DNA of 64,000 bases from CAZNUM01 sp964539305 (GTDB lineage: Bacteria; Fidelibacterota; Marinisomatia; Marinisomatales; TCS55): NCBI GenBank assembly GCA_964539305.1, contig CAZIIM010000003.1, positions 27,080 to 91,079 of the forward strand, given 5' to 3'. Both the position numbers and the translations under genes were made by a program. Within the stretch, counting starts at the first letter, position 1. Each line of letters opens with the position of its first letter. The notes below the pieces were generated by a model, which was not told the DNA's origin, ran no database searches, and saw only the letters and a program-made list of their open reading frames with translations. Shown here in pieces: positions 8,943 to 17,636 of this stretch.

Positions 8943-9956
8943 TTAATCCATGAGACGATCCAGAGCCCGCCAAACCTCCTCTGTGGATATGGAATTCAGG
9001 CATAACAGTGGTTCCCGCCTGTTCCGGCATACGTTTTTTCGGCAGGGGTGACAATAAACCTGCTTGTTTATAACGGCTGTTTTGGCACCCTGGGGACCCG
9101 TTCGTTGCGGATCGCCGGCCCCGAAAAGAGAAACAGTAGGAACATCTAAATTTGCAGCAATATGTCCCAAGCCACTATCGGTGGCAATGGCTCCCCGGCA
9201 ACAGCTGATGAGGGCAATCACCTCTCTTAACGTATAATCACCACAAACCGATTTCACTTTTCCATTCCCATTGATCGCTTCAAGACGCTTCCCGGAGTCA
9301 CGATCACTGGTGTTGCCAAAAATTAAAACGGGATCGGTTGCCGCCTCTAACAGCTCCCGAATCCTGGGGAAAGGAATATTGCGGGCCGACGCCACGCTAA
9401 ACGGAAACAGTCCGATGGCGCGACTGAAACCTAAATGTTCCAGTTCCTCCCCAGCCCAGGCCAACTCTTCAGCTCTTAAATGGATACCCGAACGGTTCAC
9501 CAATGGGGATTCGTCAAATTGATCCGGCTCTGGAAATCGTAAGAGCTCCAGATAGCGTTGAGAACGATGGAGATTCCCGGGCGGTACAGGCACCGCATGC
9601 GACAAGAACAGCGATCGTCCCTGGGCAGGGAATCCAATCCTGTGAGGGGTTTTGGATAACCAGGCGATATAGGCACTCCGGAACGAGCTGGAAAGGAGAT
9701 AGATACGATCCAGTTCCAGACTCTGCAAATCTTTTCCATATTGGGTAGTGAGTCGAAAGCCCTGTTGAAACTGTTTGTCCATTGTCAGGATTGAATTAAT
9801 GGCAGGATGGGTTTCGTAAACAGCGCCAACCCAGGTTTTGCTTAAGACAATAATTTTTGCTTCAGGATACAGGTGACGGCAGGTGTTTATAAACGGAAGC
9901 GCCATGACAGCATCTCCCACCCAGTTGGGAGCAATGATTCCGATCCGCAGGCTCAT
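8943..9956 (-). CDS. waaF: Glycosyltransferase family 9, heptosyltransferase II-like
   Basis: 337 residues with the WaaF layout: N-terminal 'IGIIAPNWVGDAVMALPF' (donor/acceptor loop of ADP-heptose:LPS heptosyltransferases), a middle 'GLFPFSVASARNIPFP' in place of the usual 'pGA.yG.aKrWP', and C-terminal 'ATDSGLGHIAANLDVPTVSLFGAGDPQRTGP'. A C-terminal 'CHPCRKNVC' resembles the Cys-rich tail of WaaF proteins. It should act at the cytoplasmic face of the inner membrane on a lipid-linked core or related glycan. It shares four bases (ATGA) with the upstream TagB-like gene and is the last gene of the envelope-polymer operon. The replaced aKrWP motif means the donor might not be ADP-heptose. Confidence 0.82.
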   Translation of the reverse strand: MSLRIGIIAPNWVGDAVMALPFINTCRHLYPEAKIIVLSKTWVGAVYETHPAINSILTMDKQFQQGFRLTTQYGKDLQSLELDRIYLLSSSFRSAYIAWLSKTPHRIGFPAQGRSLFLSHAVPVPPGNLHRSQRYLELLRFPEPDQFDESPLVNRSGIHLRAEELAWAGEELEHLGFSRAIGLFPFSVASARNIPFPRIRELLEAATDPVLIFGNTSDRDSGKRLEAINGNGKVKSVCGDYTLREVIALISCCRGAIATDSGLGHIAANLDVPTVSLFGAGDPQRTGPQGAKTAVINKQVYCHPCRKNVCRNRREPLLCLNSISTEEVWRALDRLMD

Positions 9957-11062
9957 GAATGCTCCAGCAGCTTTGCGATTGCATTCACCAGACGCCAGGA
10001 GGCTTTCCCATCTGCTTTGTACAAATAGGTTTCCTGAGCTCGAAGGCGCTGAGATTGCATTTCCCCGGGGTGTTCTAGGGCATGATAGGTCAGGGACAAA
10101 ACATCGGCTGGATTCTCCAAGCGGTAGGCAAAATCCACCGACTCCATCCGTTCCAGATCCAGTCTTTTGCTGAATCGTTTATAAAAAAGCCGGTGTTTCA
10201 GCCGGAGGGTAAAACATTCAGCCATGATAATGGGGCGGTCGAGCACCAGAAATTCATAGATTGTGGAAGAAATATCAGAAACCAGAACATCTGCCAGGTT
10301 GTAGTAGGGAATGATATTAAACTCGTCCGGAGGAACCAAATATACATGCTTATAGGCCCGGGCCACCTGTTGCATTTTTTCACTCTGGTAGCGATAGCGC
10401 TGCTGGTGCCAGCTGAAACTGTGAAGTTTTATTACCAGGTTAAATTCATAGCTCAATTTTTCCAGATGCGGGATTAGCTTTTCCTGGGAGGAAGGATAAA
10501 AGGTAGGCGCAAACAGAACCGTTTTCCGTTGGGGGTCCAACCCCAGTTGGTTCAATAGATCTTCAGGAGACGTGGTTGATTGTATTAAAGGATCACACTT
10601 GGTAAAGCCAACTAGCACAAGGTTAGAATAGCCTGCCTGTTTTAATACCTCCATTCGTGACTGAGACTCCACCGCCCGTAAATCAATCCGGTCATCAATG
10701 TCACGGTAGTAGGTTTGTTTCATACCGATACCATGATAGACCATGACTGTAATAGTATTCTCGTGGGCGATCGAATGTAGTTTTCCGATATTGCCTACAA
10801 CAATTACATCGAACTTCCTTCGATTCAGTTCCGCCAGCCGTTCCGCTTCATCCTCTCCGCTGACAGTGGCAATGCCCATTTCTGTACAAGCCTGCTGAAA
10901 AATGGTCTGCTCCCGCGGATGAACAGATCGGGGAATGGAGGCGAAAATCTGGTAATCACCACGGCGACGCATTTCATCCATAATGGGAATAAAATTAGGC
11001 AGGTAGTACAAGTGGTGGCATTCGAACAAAACCGAAATAGTTGCAGACTTTTTTAGCGTCAT
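9953..11062 (-). CDS. CDP-glycerol glycerophosphotransferase-family protein (TagB-like)
   Basis: 369 residues in the Glyphos_transf (TagB/TagF/SpsB) family. Visible markers: 'VMVYHGIGMKQTYYRD' near residue 126, 'KTVLFAPTFYPSS' near 190, 'VIKLHSFSW' (counterpart of the lR.H), 'VYLVPPDEFNIIPYYNLADVLVSDISSTIYEFL' with the SD-x-SS motif that binds CDP-linked donor phosphate, then 'DRPIIM'. Family members transfer polyol-phosphate from CDP-glycerol or CDP-ribitol to a lipid-linked disaccharide or growing polymer. It differs clearly from the two paralogues at 11093 and 12304, so it may be the priming enzyme while they polymerise, as TagB relates to TagF; that division of labour is inference. Confidence 0.82.
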   Translation of the reverse strand: MTLKKSATISVLFECHHLYYLPNFIPIMDEMRRRGDYQIFASIPRSVHPREQTIFQQACTEMGIATVSGEDEAERLAELNRRKFDVIVVGNIGKLHSIAHENTITVMVYHGIGMKQTYYRDIDDRIDLRAVESQSRMEVLKQAGYSNLVLVGFTKCDPLIQSTTSPEDLLNQLGLDPQRKTVLFAPTFYPSSQEKLIPHLEKLSYEFNLVIKLHSFSWHQQRYRYQSEKMQQVARAYKHVYLVPPDEFNIIPYYNLADVLVSDISSTIYEFLVLDRPIIMAECFTLRLKHRLFYKRFSKRLDLERMESVDFAYRLENPADVLSLTYHALEHPGEMQSQRLRAQETYLYKADGKASWRLVNAIAKLLEHS

Positions 11063-11092
11063 GATTCCACCCGGGGTGAGGTTATCACGGCG

Positions 11093-12160
11093 TTACTTCT
11101 CCAACCCTTTCAGAAAGTCATAAATCCGTTGTACCGATTTACCGTCGTTAAAATAGAAACAATTCTTCAGCATGGTATCATAAGGTTCAGGATCATGATC
11201 CAGCAATGCTTTGGCAACCCGGGAAGAAATAGCTGCCTTGCCGTCATAATGATTGGCAATGGTATTTACATCCAACTCTGGAGGCATAGTGTGGAGATCA
11301 TCAAATTCATTGTCAATCACCACAATCGGTTTCCGGACAATTAAATACTCATACAGGATGGAGGACGTGTCACTCAAGAGAAGGTCTGAAACGGCAAAGT
11401 CATACATGGTATCATTGGTAAGAATATTCGCCGGATTGGAAAAATAGAGGTGTTTAATTCCCTGGAACCGGGCCCAGGCTTTAAACCGTGGAATGTACTT
11501 CCGGTCAAAATAGTGAGGTCGAATAATCAAATTATAATCCCGTGTCAATTCACGGGCAAACTTTTTACCATATTTCAGTAAGGTGCCAGCTCCCCACTTC
11601 CAGGTGGGGGCATACAGGACTGTTGGACGATCCGCGTCCTTAAACCCCAGATATTTCCGGTATTGTTCAACGTCGATATTCCCATTCACAATTTCATCAA
11701 ACCGGCAGTTGCCGATTTTAATTAACCGGTCTTCGGGAATAGAAACATTCAGGTCCTTCATTTTATGGAGGTGTTTCGGCCCGGAGATAAAATGGTAATC
11801 AAAGGTGGTTAAATCCGAAGCGTTACCTCCGTATTTTTTATCCCCCGTCCCGTGTCCCATAAAAATCGCAGTGCAAATACTTTTGTCGCGCCTGACAACC
11901 GTATTGCTGTTTGAGATTAGAATCCCGGGTAAATCAAAGGGTTCGTGATTCACGTCCTTAACCAGTATTTGGGGCGTCTGAGCGAAGAGGGGGCTGCTTG
12001 CCTGACGGCGTTGTTTCTTCCGGAGATACCATTGTAAACGCAGTTTCCGGTTCTGCTTCCGGACCACAAAACCGCCCCCCAGTTGACTATAGATCAAACG
12101 GGCAAACGAATATTCATATACCTGGTTGGCGTAATAATAGATGGGCCTGTTCAGTTTCAT
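11093..12160 (-). CDS. CDP-glycerol glycerophosphotransferase-family protein, paralogue A
   Basis: 355 residues. Motifs typical of the Glyphos_transf family appear in order: 'IFMGHGTGDKKYGG' near 99, 'PTVLYAPTWKWG' near 180, 'LIIRPHYFDRK', 'HLYFSNPANILTN' and 'SDLLLSDTSSILYEYL' near 277, then 'KPIVVID'. The C-terminal 'CFYFNDGKSVQRIYDFL' is shared almost word for word with the neighbouring gene at 12304, so the two arose by tandem duplication. There is no membrane segment; family members are peripheral to the inner face of the cytoplasmic membrane. With an inositol-phosphate synthase and a cytidylyltransferase in the same operon, CDP-inositol is a plausible donor. No CDP-glycerol synthase (TagD) gene is seen nearby. 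Confidence 0.83.
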   Translation of the reverse strand: MKLNRPIYYYANQVYEYSFARLIYSQLGGGFVVRKQNRKLRLQWYLRKKQRRQASSPLFAQTPQILVKDVNHEPFDLPGILISNSNTVVRRDKSICTAIFMGHGTGDKKYGGNASDLTTFDYHFISGPKHLHKMKDLNVSIPEDRLIKIGNCRFDEIVNGNIDVEQYRKYLGFKDADRPTVLYAPTWKWGAGTLLKYGKKFARELTRDYNLIIRPHYFDRKYIPRFKAWARFQGIKHLYFSNPANILTNDTMYDFAVSDLLLSDTSSILYEYLIVRKPIVVIDNEFDDLHTMPPELDVNTIANHYDGKAAISSRVAKALLDHDPEPYDTMLKNCFYFNDGKSVQRIYDFLKGLEK

Positions 12161-12303
12161 GAAGCAATGGTTGGGAAATTGATATTGTTAATTTATTCCC
12201 ATTCCTTCATAATTGGAAGCTATCTGCCGACCGACGTGAATAGAGAAACAGTTTTTCGGAAAAATCAATCTACCCTGACCAATGAAAAAATCGTTCTTTT
12301 AAG

Positions 12304-13344
12304 TCACGTGGTCTGAAATGTGGGCAGGGAGTGAATAAAATCAACAATACGGCCTGTACTCTTTCCATCATTAAAATAGTAACAATTATTCCGCAGCTGT
12401 TCATAATCAGCCCGGACATGCTGACTGATGGCATTTTGGACAACCGTTTCAATGGGAGGAGAAGTATTTTTTTCAAAACGGGTGGCGATCGAATGAATAT
12501 TCAATTCCGGAGGCATGGGGTGCAGATCTTTAAACCCCGTTTCAACAATGACGACCGGATTCCCTGTAATCAGGTATTCATACGCCGTGGAAGAAGTATC
12601 ACTGATCAGAAGATCCGAAACGGCGAACGCCTCCATGGTATCATGCTGAAGAAAGGAAGCCGGGTTTGAGAAGTACACATTACGGATCTTATTTACCCAT
12701 ATCCAGGCCCTCATTTTAGGAATCAGGCGACGATCGTGAAAATGGGGTCGAATGATCAAATTATATTCGGGTGTCAATCTTTCACAGAACAGCTGATAAT
12801 GAGAAAGCAGGGAACCGTTGCCCCACCTCCAGGTGGGAGCATATAAAATTGTTTTCCGGGTGGGATCTTTAATTCCAAGATATTGGGAGATAGCCTCCCG
12901 CTTTAATTCACCCTTCACGTACGCATCAAACCGGGGATTACCCACCCTGACCAATTTTTCCTCCGGTATTTCCAGACCTTCATCCTTCAATTTCGCGATT
13001 TGCTTTTCGCCCGAAACGAATAAAAAATCGTACGAAAGAAGATTTTCAACGGAACCGCCATAGCGTTTATCGCCGCTTCCGTGACCCAGGAAGAGGGTGG
13101 TACTCACCTGGGAATCATGGGGGATCTTGGTATTGCTCATGGAAATCAATACCCCTGCTAGCGGATCGGATTGGAAATCGTGAATGATTACCTGGCTTTC
13201 GGGCCAATGCCGGAAATACCACTTAAAACGAAGGTAGTGTTTTGTATCCCTGGCAACAAAACGTCCGCCCAGTTCGGCATACACGGATTTACCGTGGGAA
13301 TACTGGTACTCTTTATTGGCGAAATAATAAACCCCGTTCCCCAT
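12304..13344 (-). CDS. CDP-glycerol glycerophosphotransferase-family protein, paralogue B
   Basis: 346 residues, co-linear with paralogue A from the first residues (both open with a 'YYFANKEYQYS'-type segment) to the C-terminal 'CYYFNDGKSTGRIVDFI'. Motifs: 'LFLGHGSGDKRYGG' near 90, 'KTILYAPTWRWGNGS' near 165, 'LIIRPHFHDRR', 'NVYFSNPASFLQHD' and 'SDLLISDTSSTAYEYL' near 262. The second gene of a tandem pair may alternate with its partner in polymer extension or act on a different acceptor. It lies 54 bp after the cytidylyltransferase gene and 143 bp before paralogue A; the latter gap holds no recognisable gene or terminator. Confidence 0.83.
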   Translation of the reverse strand: MGNGVYYFANKEYQYSHGKSVYAELGGRFVARDTKHYLRFKWYFRHWPESQVIIHDFQSDPLAGVLISMSNTKIPHDSQVSTTLFLGHGSGDKRYGGSVENLLSYDFLFVSGEKQIAKLKDEGLEIPEEKLVRVGNPRFDAYVKGELKREAISQYLGIKDPTRKTILYAPTWRWGNGSLLSHYQLFCERLTPEYNLIIRPHFHDRRLIPKMRAWIWVNKIRNVYFSNPASFLQHDTMEAFAVSDLLISDTSSTAYEYLITGNPVVIVETGFKDLHPMPPELNIHSIATRFEKNTSPPIETVVQNAISQHVRADYEQLRNNCYYFNDGKSTGRIVDFIHSLPTFQTT

Positions 13345-13398
13345 CTCAGTCTGTTCCCGAATCGACTATTCTTACTAAGGAAATGTCATGTCTGCGGA

Positions 13399-14112
13399 TT
13401 ATCCGCGCTGTGTTAAGTGGTTCCAGGCAGCGGGTGTGTCCAAATCGAGCCAGAACGACTCGCCAATATCAATCCCCCCCATCTTACCGTTTTGAATCAA
13501 AAGATTACAGGCATCCGACAGGCTGCACCGGCCTAATTGCCGGGCGGACTCCAGGGCAGTGAAAAAATCAGGATGGCATTTGAAGACGCCACAGTCCACC
13601 GCATCAAATTGGTCTAGGTCCTTGGACATGGCGGTGATCTTCGTTCTGTTTTCAGGATCCACGGTCACTTTCATCGCATCCTCCAGGTCGAAGATTTGAT
13701 CAATCTTAAAGTCCAGTGCCACTTGGGATTGGTCTTCCCCCAAGTCCGATTGCACAACTTTTTCCAGAAAAGCGGCTTCATAGTAGTGATCACTCATGGA
13801 AAGGATGAAAGGGTCGTCCAGGGGGATAAACGCTTCCGCTGCCAGGACGCTGACGCCGTTCGCCAGATCCCAGCGGGGATTGTACACCGTTTCAATTGCA
13901 GACGTTTTGATGCTCTCCTCCAGGTATTTTTCCAGTTCATCGTGATGATAACCGGTGACCACCACAATATCATGAATCCCCACACTGACCGCATTCTCCA
14001 CAAGATGACGGATCAGGGGTTTCCCCTTCACCGGCAGTAATGTTTTCGGCTTCCCTGAAGAGACGGATCGGGCACGGGATCCCTCCCCAGCGGCAATAAT
14101 CACCAGCTTCAT
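13399..14112 (-). CDS. CTP:inositol-1-phosphate cytidylyltransferase-like nucleotidyltransferase
   Basis: 237 residues forming a single NTP-transferase domain. The nucleotide loop 'VIIAAGEGSRA' is at residues 4-14 with the Lys-containing 'GKPKTLLPVKGKPLI' after it. The body matches the inositol-phosphate cytidylyltransferase half of archaeal and Thermotoga IPCT/DIPPS proteins rather than sugar nucleotidyltransferases: 'YNPRWDLANGVSVLAA', 'FILSMSDHYYE' (usual MgDHiy), a 'DLEDAMKVTV' strand and 'FDAVDCGVFKCHPDFF'. The DIPPS membrane domain is absent. The gene starts 6 bp after inositol-1-phosphate synthase ends, which supports CDP-inositol as product. A choline- or glycerol-phosphate cytidylyltransferase is the alternative, judged less likely from motifs and neighbour. 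Confidence 0.78.
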   Translation of the reverse strand: MKLVIIAAGEGSRARSVSSGKPKTLLPVKGKPLIRHLVENAVSVGIHDIVVVTGYHHDELEKYLEESIKTSAIETVYNPRWDLANGVSVLAAEAFIPLDDPFILSMSDHYYEAAFLEKVVQSDLGEDQSQVALDFKIDQIFDLEDAMKVTVDPENRTKITAMSKDLDQFDAVDCGVFKCHPDFFTALESARQLGRCSLSDACNLLIQNGKMGGIDIGESFWLDLDTPAAWNHLTQRG

Positions 14113-14118
14113 TTGCAG

Positions 14119-15423
14119 TTATTCGTCGTAATAATCCAGACCCAAATGGGTGATCAGCTCTTCTCCCATGATATGACGAAGGGTGTTTTTCAGTTTTGCC
14201 AGCTGAACGAACAAATCATTTTCAGGATACAATTCGGGCAGTGTCATGGGACTTTTAAAATAAAAGGATAGCCATTCCTGAATCCCTTTCATTTCCGCCC
14301 GTTTGGCTAAGTCCATAAAGAGTACCAGATCCAGGGCAATGGGGGCGGCCAGAATGCTGTCCCGACACAGGAAATCCACTTTAATCTGCATGGGATATCC
14401 CAGCCAGCCGAAAATGTCAATATTGTCCCAGCCTTCTTTATTATCCCCCCGCGGTGGATAGTAATTGATTCTGACCTTGTGGTAAAAATCCTTATATAAA
14501 TCAGGGTTCAAATCCGGTTGTAATATGTAATCCAGGACGCCCAATTTGCTCTCTTCCTTGGTTCGGAATGCCGCAGGGTCATCCAAGACCTCCCCATCCC
14601 TGTTGCCGAGAATGTTGGTGGAGAACCACCCCCGGATGCCGATCTGGCGGGCTTTCAGCCCCGGTGCCAGAATGGTTTTGATCAGGGTTTGACCCGTCTT
14701 GTAGTCTTTCCCGGCAATCGGTGTAGCTGTTTTCTGTGCCAGTTCCATCAGAGCGGGAATATCCACAGTCAAACTAGGCGAACCATTCACATAAGGAATC
14801 CCCCTTTTCAGGGCGGCATAGGCATAAATCATACTGGGGGAAATTCCGGGATCATTATTCTCGAGACCCACCTCGAATTTTTCCAGCGTCGAATGAACCT
14901 CCTGAGGCGTAATAAAAACTTCCGTACTCCCACACCAGATCATCACGTTGGCACGGGTTTGATTTTCCGTCGTAAAAGTATCGATATCAGCCCCGACCTG
15001 TTCTGCCAGTTCCATTTTATTTTTTCCGGATTTCACAAAAGATCCCTCCAGCCGGCGGACGTACTGCTCATCAAAGACAGCTGGCAAGACTTCCAATCCC
15101 TGTAAAAAATCCTTTAACTCCTCGATCTGGGTTTTCTCCAATACCCCCGTCCGGAGGCAGATGTCATAGAGGGTTTCCTGATTAATATCCCACCCCATGA
15201 ATACCAGATCTTCCAGACCGGCCAGGGGGACAAAATCCTTTACAAGAGGAACCCGGTTTTCGGTCCGTTTCCCCAGGCGAATCGTTCCCATCTGGGTCAT
15301 GGATCCAATCGGTTTGGCCAGGTTGCGCTTAATGGCTTCCACCCCGGCGATGAAAGTACTGGCGACTGCTCCCATCCCGGGAATCAGTACACCCAGTTTA
15401 CCTTTGGGTGTTTCATATTTCAT
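14119..15423 (-). CDS. ino1: Myo-inositol-1-phosphate synthase
   Basis: 434 residues, the size of bacterial MIPS. It converts glucose 6-phosphate to 1L-myo-inositol 1-phosphate with bound NAD. Visible features: NAD loop 'LGVLIPGMGAVASTFIAG' near residue 10 (GxGxxxS/T), 'VFMGWDINQETLYD', 'NENNDPGISPSMIYAYAALKRGIPYVNGSPS'-type central region in which 'GIPYVNGSPS' is diagnostic, 'AGKDYKTGQT' and 'KARQIGIRGWFSTNILGNRDG' with the catalytic Lys/Asn-Gly-Asn segment, and 'VDFLCRDSILAAPIALDLV'. An AGGAG sits 9 bases before the ATG. It is the committed step feeding the cytidylyltransferase 6 bp downstream and sits in the middle of the envelope operon, not next to a phosphatidylinositol synthase. Confidence 0.9.
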   Translation of the reverse strand: MKYETPKGKLGVLIPGMGAVASTFIAGVEAIKRNLAKPIGSMTQMGTIRLGKRTENRVPLVKDFVPLAGLEDLVFMGWDINQETLYDICLRTGVLEKTQIEELKDFLQGLEVLPAVFDEQYVRRLEGSFVKSGKNKMELAEQVGADIDTFTTENQTRANVMIWCGSTEVFITPQEVHSTLEKFEVGLENNDPGISPSMIYAYAALKRGIPYVNGSPSLTVDIPALMELAQKTATPIAGKDYKTGQTLIKTILAPGLKARQIGIRGWFSTNILGNRDGEVLDDPAAFRTKEESKLGVLDYILQPDLNPDLYKDFYHKVRINYYPPRGDNKEGWDNIDIFGWLGYPMQIKVDFLCRDSILAAPIALDLVLFMDLAKRAEMKGIQEWLSFYFKSPMTLPELYPENDLFVQLAKLKNTLRHIMGEELITHLGLDYYDE

Positions 15424-15455
15424 TATTCAATGCTCCTAACTGGTATGATCAAGTT

Positions 15456-16529
15456 TTAATCATCCTGATCAATTTCGTGATTAAGTTGTTTAAATGCTTC
15501 AATAACGGTTTCAGGGGAAATGGATTCCAGTGATAATCCGGTGGCCGCCAGGAGTCTTGCTCTGACCCCATAGGGTGCATAGCGCTGCTGGTTTCGTTGA
15601 TCGCCCGAATACAACCCGATTACCGGTGTCTTCACGGCTGCCGCTACATGAATCAGGGAGGTATCCGGTGAAATGAATAATCGGCACTGTCGCAGCAGGG
15701 CCCCAGCGGCTAAAAGATCAGGTGAAACCAATGGATACTCTATCTTACCCTGAAATTGTTCTTTTATCAGACTTGCTGTTTTCGCTTCACGATCCATGGC
15801 AAACACGGCTATCCTTATATCACGCTGATATTTCAGGATCGTTTCCACCAGCGTGGTCCAATGTCCTGCCGGCCAATTCCGATAATGCCCCCCTGCTGAA
15901 AGGTTAATGGCTACAACTGAATGAACCGAATCCTCTTTACACAAAGGGGGACCAGAGACCGGAGGGAAATAATTTGGCACCGGGAATTTAACCCCGTAGG
16001 GACGGAGCAATTCAGCATTCTTTTCAATAATATGGGCCCCTTCCCGGTTGACAAGCGCATGGTTGTAATACCGATCGGCACGGGGTTGTGAAAGGCAGAC
16101 TTTCACCTCAGCATTCACCAATGTTGCTAAACGGTAAGCAGTAATGGAAGGATGATCTTTTGGATTGTAAAAGAGATCATAATGCTGTTTGTCCAGGGAT
16201 TCTTTTAACGACTTCTGATTGGTTCGGTAGGTCCAGGTATTTCGAATAAAAGGTAAGGATTTAAACAGGTATTGGTTATGCCGCGAGCATAAAATATCAA
16301 TCTTGGTATCGGGGAAATGCTGGTGAAACCCGTGCAGGAAGGGCATTAACAAAACAGCATCTCCCAATTTTTCCTGGGCCTGGACCAGGAGGGTACCTGG
16401 ATTGGGAGGCAGGTCTCTCACCGGCAGTGGGACTCGCCAGGGCTGGTATAACCGCACCAGGAGTTTGCGGGGATAATGGCGGGGATTCTCCCGCAGGGAA
16501 CGGGCCTGGTTAACGGAGGGACTGGGCAT
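15456..16529 (-). CDS. Glycosyltransferase family 9 (heptosyltransferase-like)
   Basis: 357 residues. After a basic, proline-rich N-terminus of about 45 residues, the GT9 opening 'LLVQAQEKLGDAVLLMPF' appears, followed later by 'VAINLSAGGHYRNWPAGHW' (the pGa...k.WP...w segment) and 'LFISPDTSLIHVAAAVKTPVIGLYSGD' (the D(t/s)g..H.Aaa...P.i.l.g donor site). Family members transfer heptose or related sugars to LPS core. It overlaps the upstream GT4 gene by 20 bp, so the two are probably translated together. It is distinct from the GT9 at 8943, giving the operon two such enzymes. The acceptor and the sugar are unknown. Confidence 0.82.
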   Translation of the reverse strand: MPSPSVNQARSLRENPRHYPRKLLVRLYQPWRVPLPVRDLPPNPGTLLVQAQEKLGDAVLLMPFLHGFHQHFPDTKIDILCSRHNQYLFKSLPFIRNTWTYRTNQKSLKESLDKQHYDLFYNPKDHPSITAYRLATLVNAEVKVCLSQPRADRYYNHALVNREGAHIIEKNAELLRPYGVKFPVPNYFPPVSGPPLCKEDSVHSVVAINLSAGGHYRNWPAGHWTTLVETILKYQRDIRIAVFAMDREAKTASLIKEQFQGKIEYPLVSPDLLAAGALLRQCRLFISPDTSLIHVAAAVKTPVIGLYSGDQRNQQRYAPYGVRARLLAATGLSLESISPETVIEAFKQLNHEIDQDD

Positions 16530-17622
16530 ACTTTTCGAAAAAATAGTTTTCTAATTCATCCAGCATTTTTTCCACCGGGAAGCGGGTGCGGATGTGTTCC
16601 CGGGCGGCAGATCCCCAGGCTTGAATTTCCGGTTCCCTCTGGTGTTCCAGGGCATAGACCATGGCATTCCGGATCGCCTCAATATTAAAAGGTTCAAAAA
16701 TAAATCCCGTTTTTCCATGATCCATCAATTCCGGAACACCGTTCACCCGGGCTGCCAGGACCGGTTTACCCAGAGCCATACCCTCCATAACGACGTTGGG
16801 CATTCCCTCCTGCCGGGAGGTAATAATGATAAAATCAGCCGCTTTCAATATGGGTAATAAATTGCTCTGAAACCCGATGAACTTGACCTGGCCGTTAAGG
16901 CGTCTTTTTTGGGTCAGGCGCATCAATTGCTCCCGCTGTTTCCCCCGGCCGGCAATTAGTACCGTAAAAGGACGCGGCGGTTTCTTCATTCCTGCCACCG
17001 CCTCCACCAGCAAATCAAACCCTTTTTGACCCGTGAGCCGACCGGCAGCCAAGAAAACGGTGTGATCCTCCGGGATATTCCACAGCGTCCGGATGTCAAC
17101 CGACGGCAGACCATTGGGGACGGAAATACCGTTGTAAATCACTTTGGTTTTATCTTTCGGCATCCAGGAGTAAGCATTATAGGCTGCCCGAATGGTCTCC
17201 GAATTGGTAATAATTCCATCCACCAGCCCCATTGTCTTTTTATGTTTCCACTTATCCGAAATGAGCTGGATGCCGTTCCGTGCCAGGATTACGGGAACCT
17301 TTGCCCAGCGGGCGGCCAATCCTGCCACACGGATATCCTTATTCAGGTTCAAAACGATTACGTCCACCTGTTCCCGCTTCAAAATGCGTTTGGTGTACCA
17401 GATCTTGAAAGGACTGTAATCCGCATAAATATTCAGGGGAATTACCTCCAAACCTGCTTCCCGGGCCCGCTGGAGCAGAACCGATTTGGCTTTCCCTGAA
17501 AGGATCACCCGGTGGCCGCGCTTCTTCAGGCCGGTGGCAGCTGTGATCATCCATTTTTCACCGCCTCCCCACTTCGGGGCGGAAATTGAATTACTGAAAA
17601 AAATCGTCAGTCTATTCTTCAT
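16510..17622 (-). CDS. Glycosyltransferase family 4
   Basis: 370 residues with the two-Rossmann GT-B fold. N-terminal 'SAPKWGGGEKWMITAATGLKKRGHRV' is the acceptor domain with its Gly-Gly loop; 'VIYNGISVP' starts the second domain; 'FLAAGRLTGQKGFDLLVEA' and 'SRQEGMPNVVMEGMALGKPVLAARVNGVPELM' carry the EX7E-type retaining motif (E...E in EGMPNVVMEGMA). This is the WaaG/PimB-like class, transferring a nucleotide-activated hexose with retention of configuration. It lies 14 bp downstream of the ABC exporter gene and overlaps the GT9 gene. The sugar is not readable from sequence. Confidence 0.85.
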   Translation of the reverse strand: MKNRLTIFFSNSISAPKWGGGEKWMITAATGLKKRGHRVILSGKAKSVLLQRAREAGLEVIPLNIYADYSPFKIWYTKRILKREQVDVIVLNLNKDIRVAGLAARWAKVPVILARNGIQLISDKWKHKKTMGLVDGIITNSETIRAAYNAYSWMPKDKTKVIYNGISVPNGLPSVDIRTLWNIPEDHTVFLAAGRLTGQKGFDLLVEAVAGMKKPPRPFTVLIAGRGKQREQLMRLTQKRRLNGQVKFIGFQSNLLPILKAADFIIITSRQEGMPNVVMEGMALGKPVLAARVNGVPELMDHGKTGFIFEPFNIEAIRNAMVYALEHQREPEIQAWGSAAREHIRTRFPVEKMLDELENYFFEKYAQSLR

Positions 17623-17636
17623 TCCAAATGAACAGA

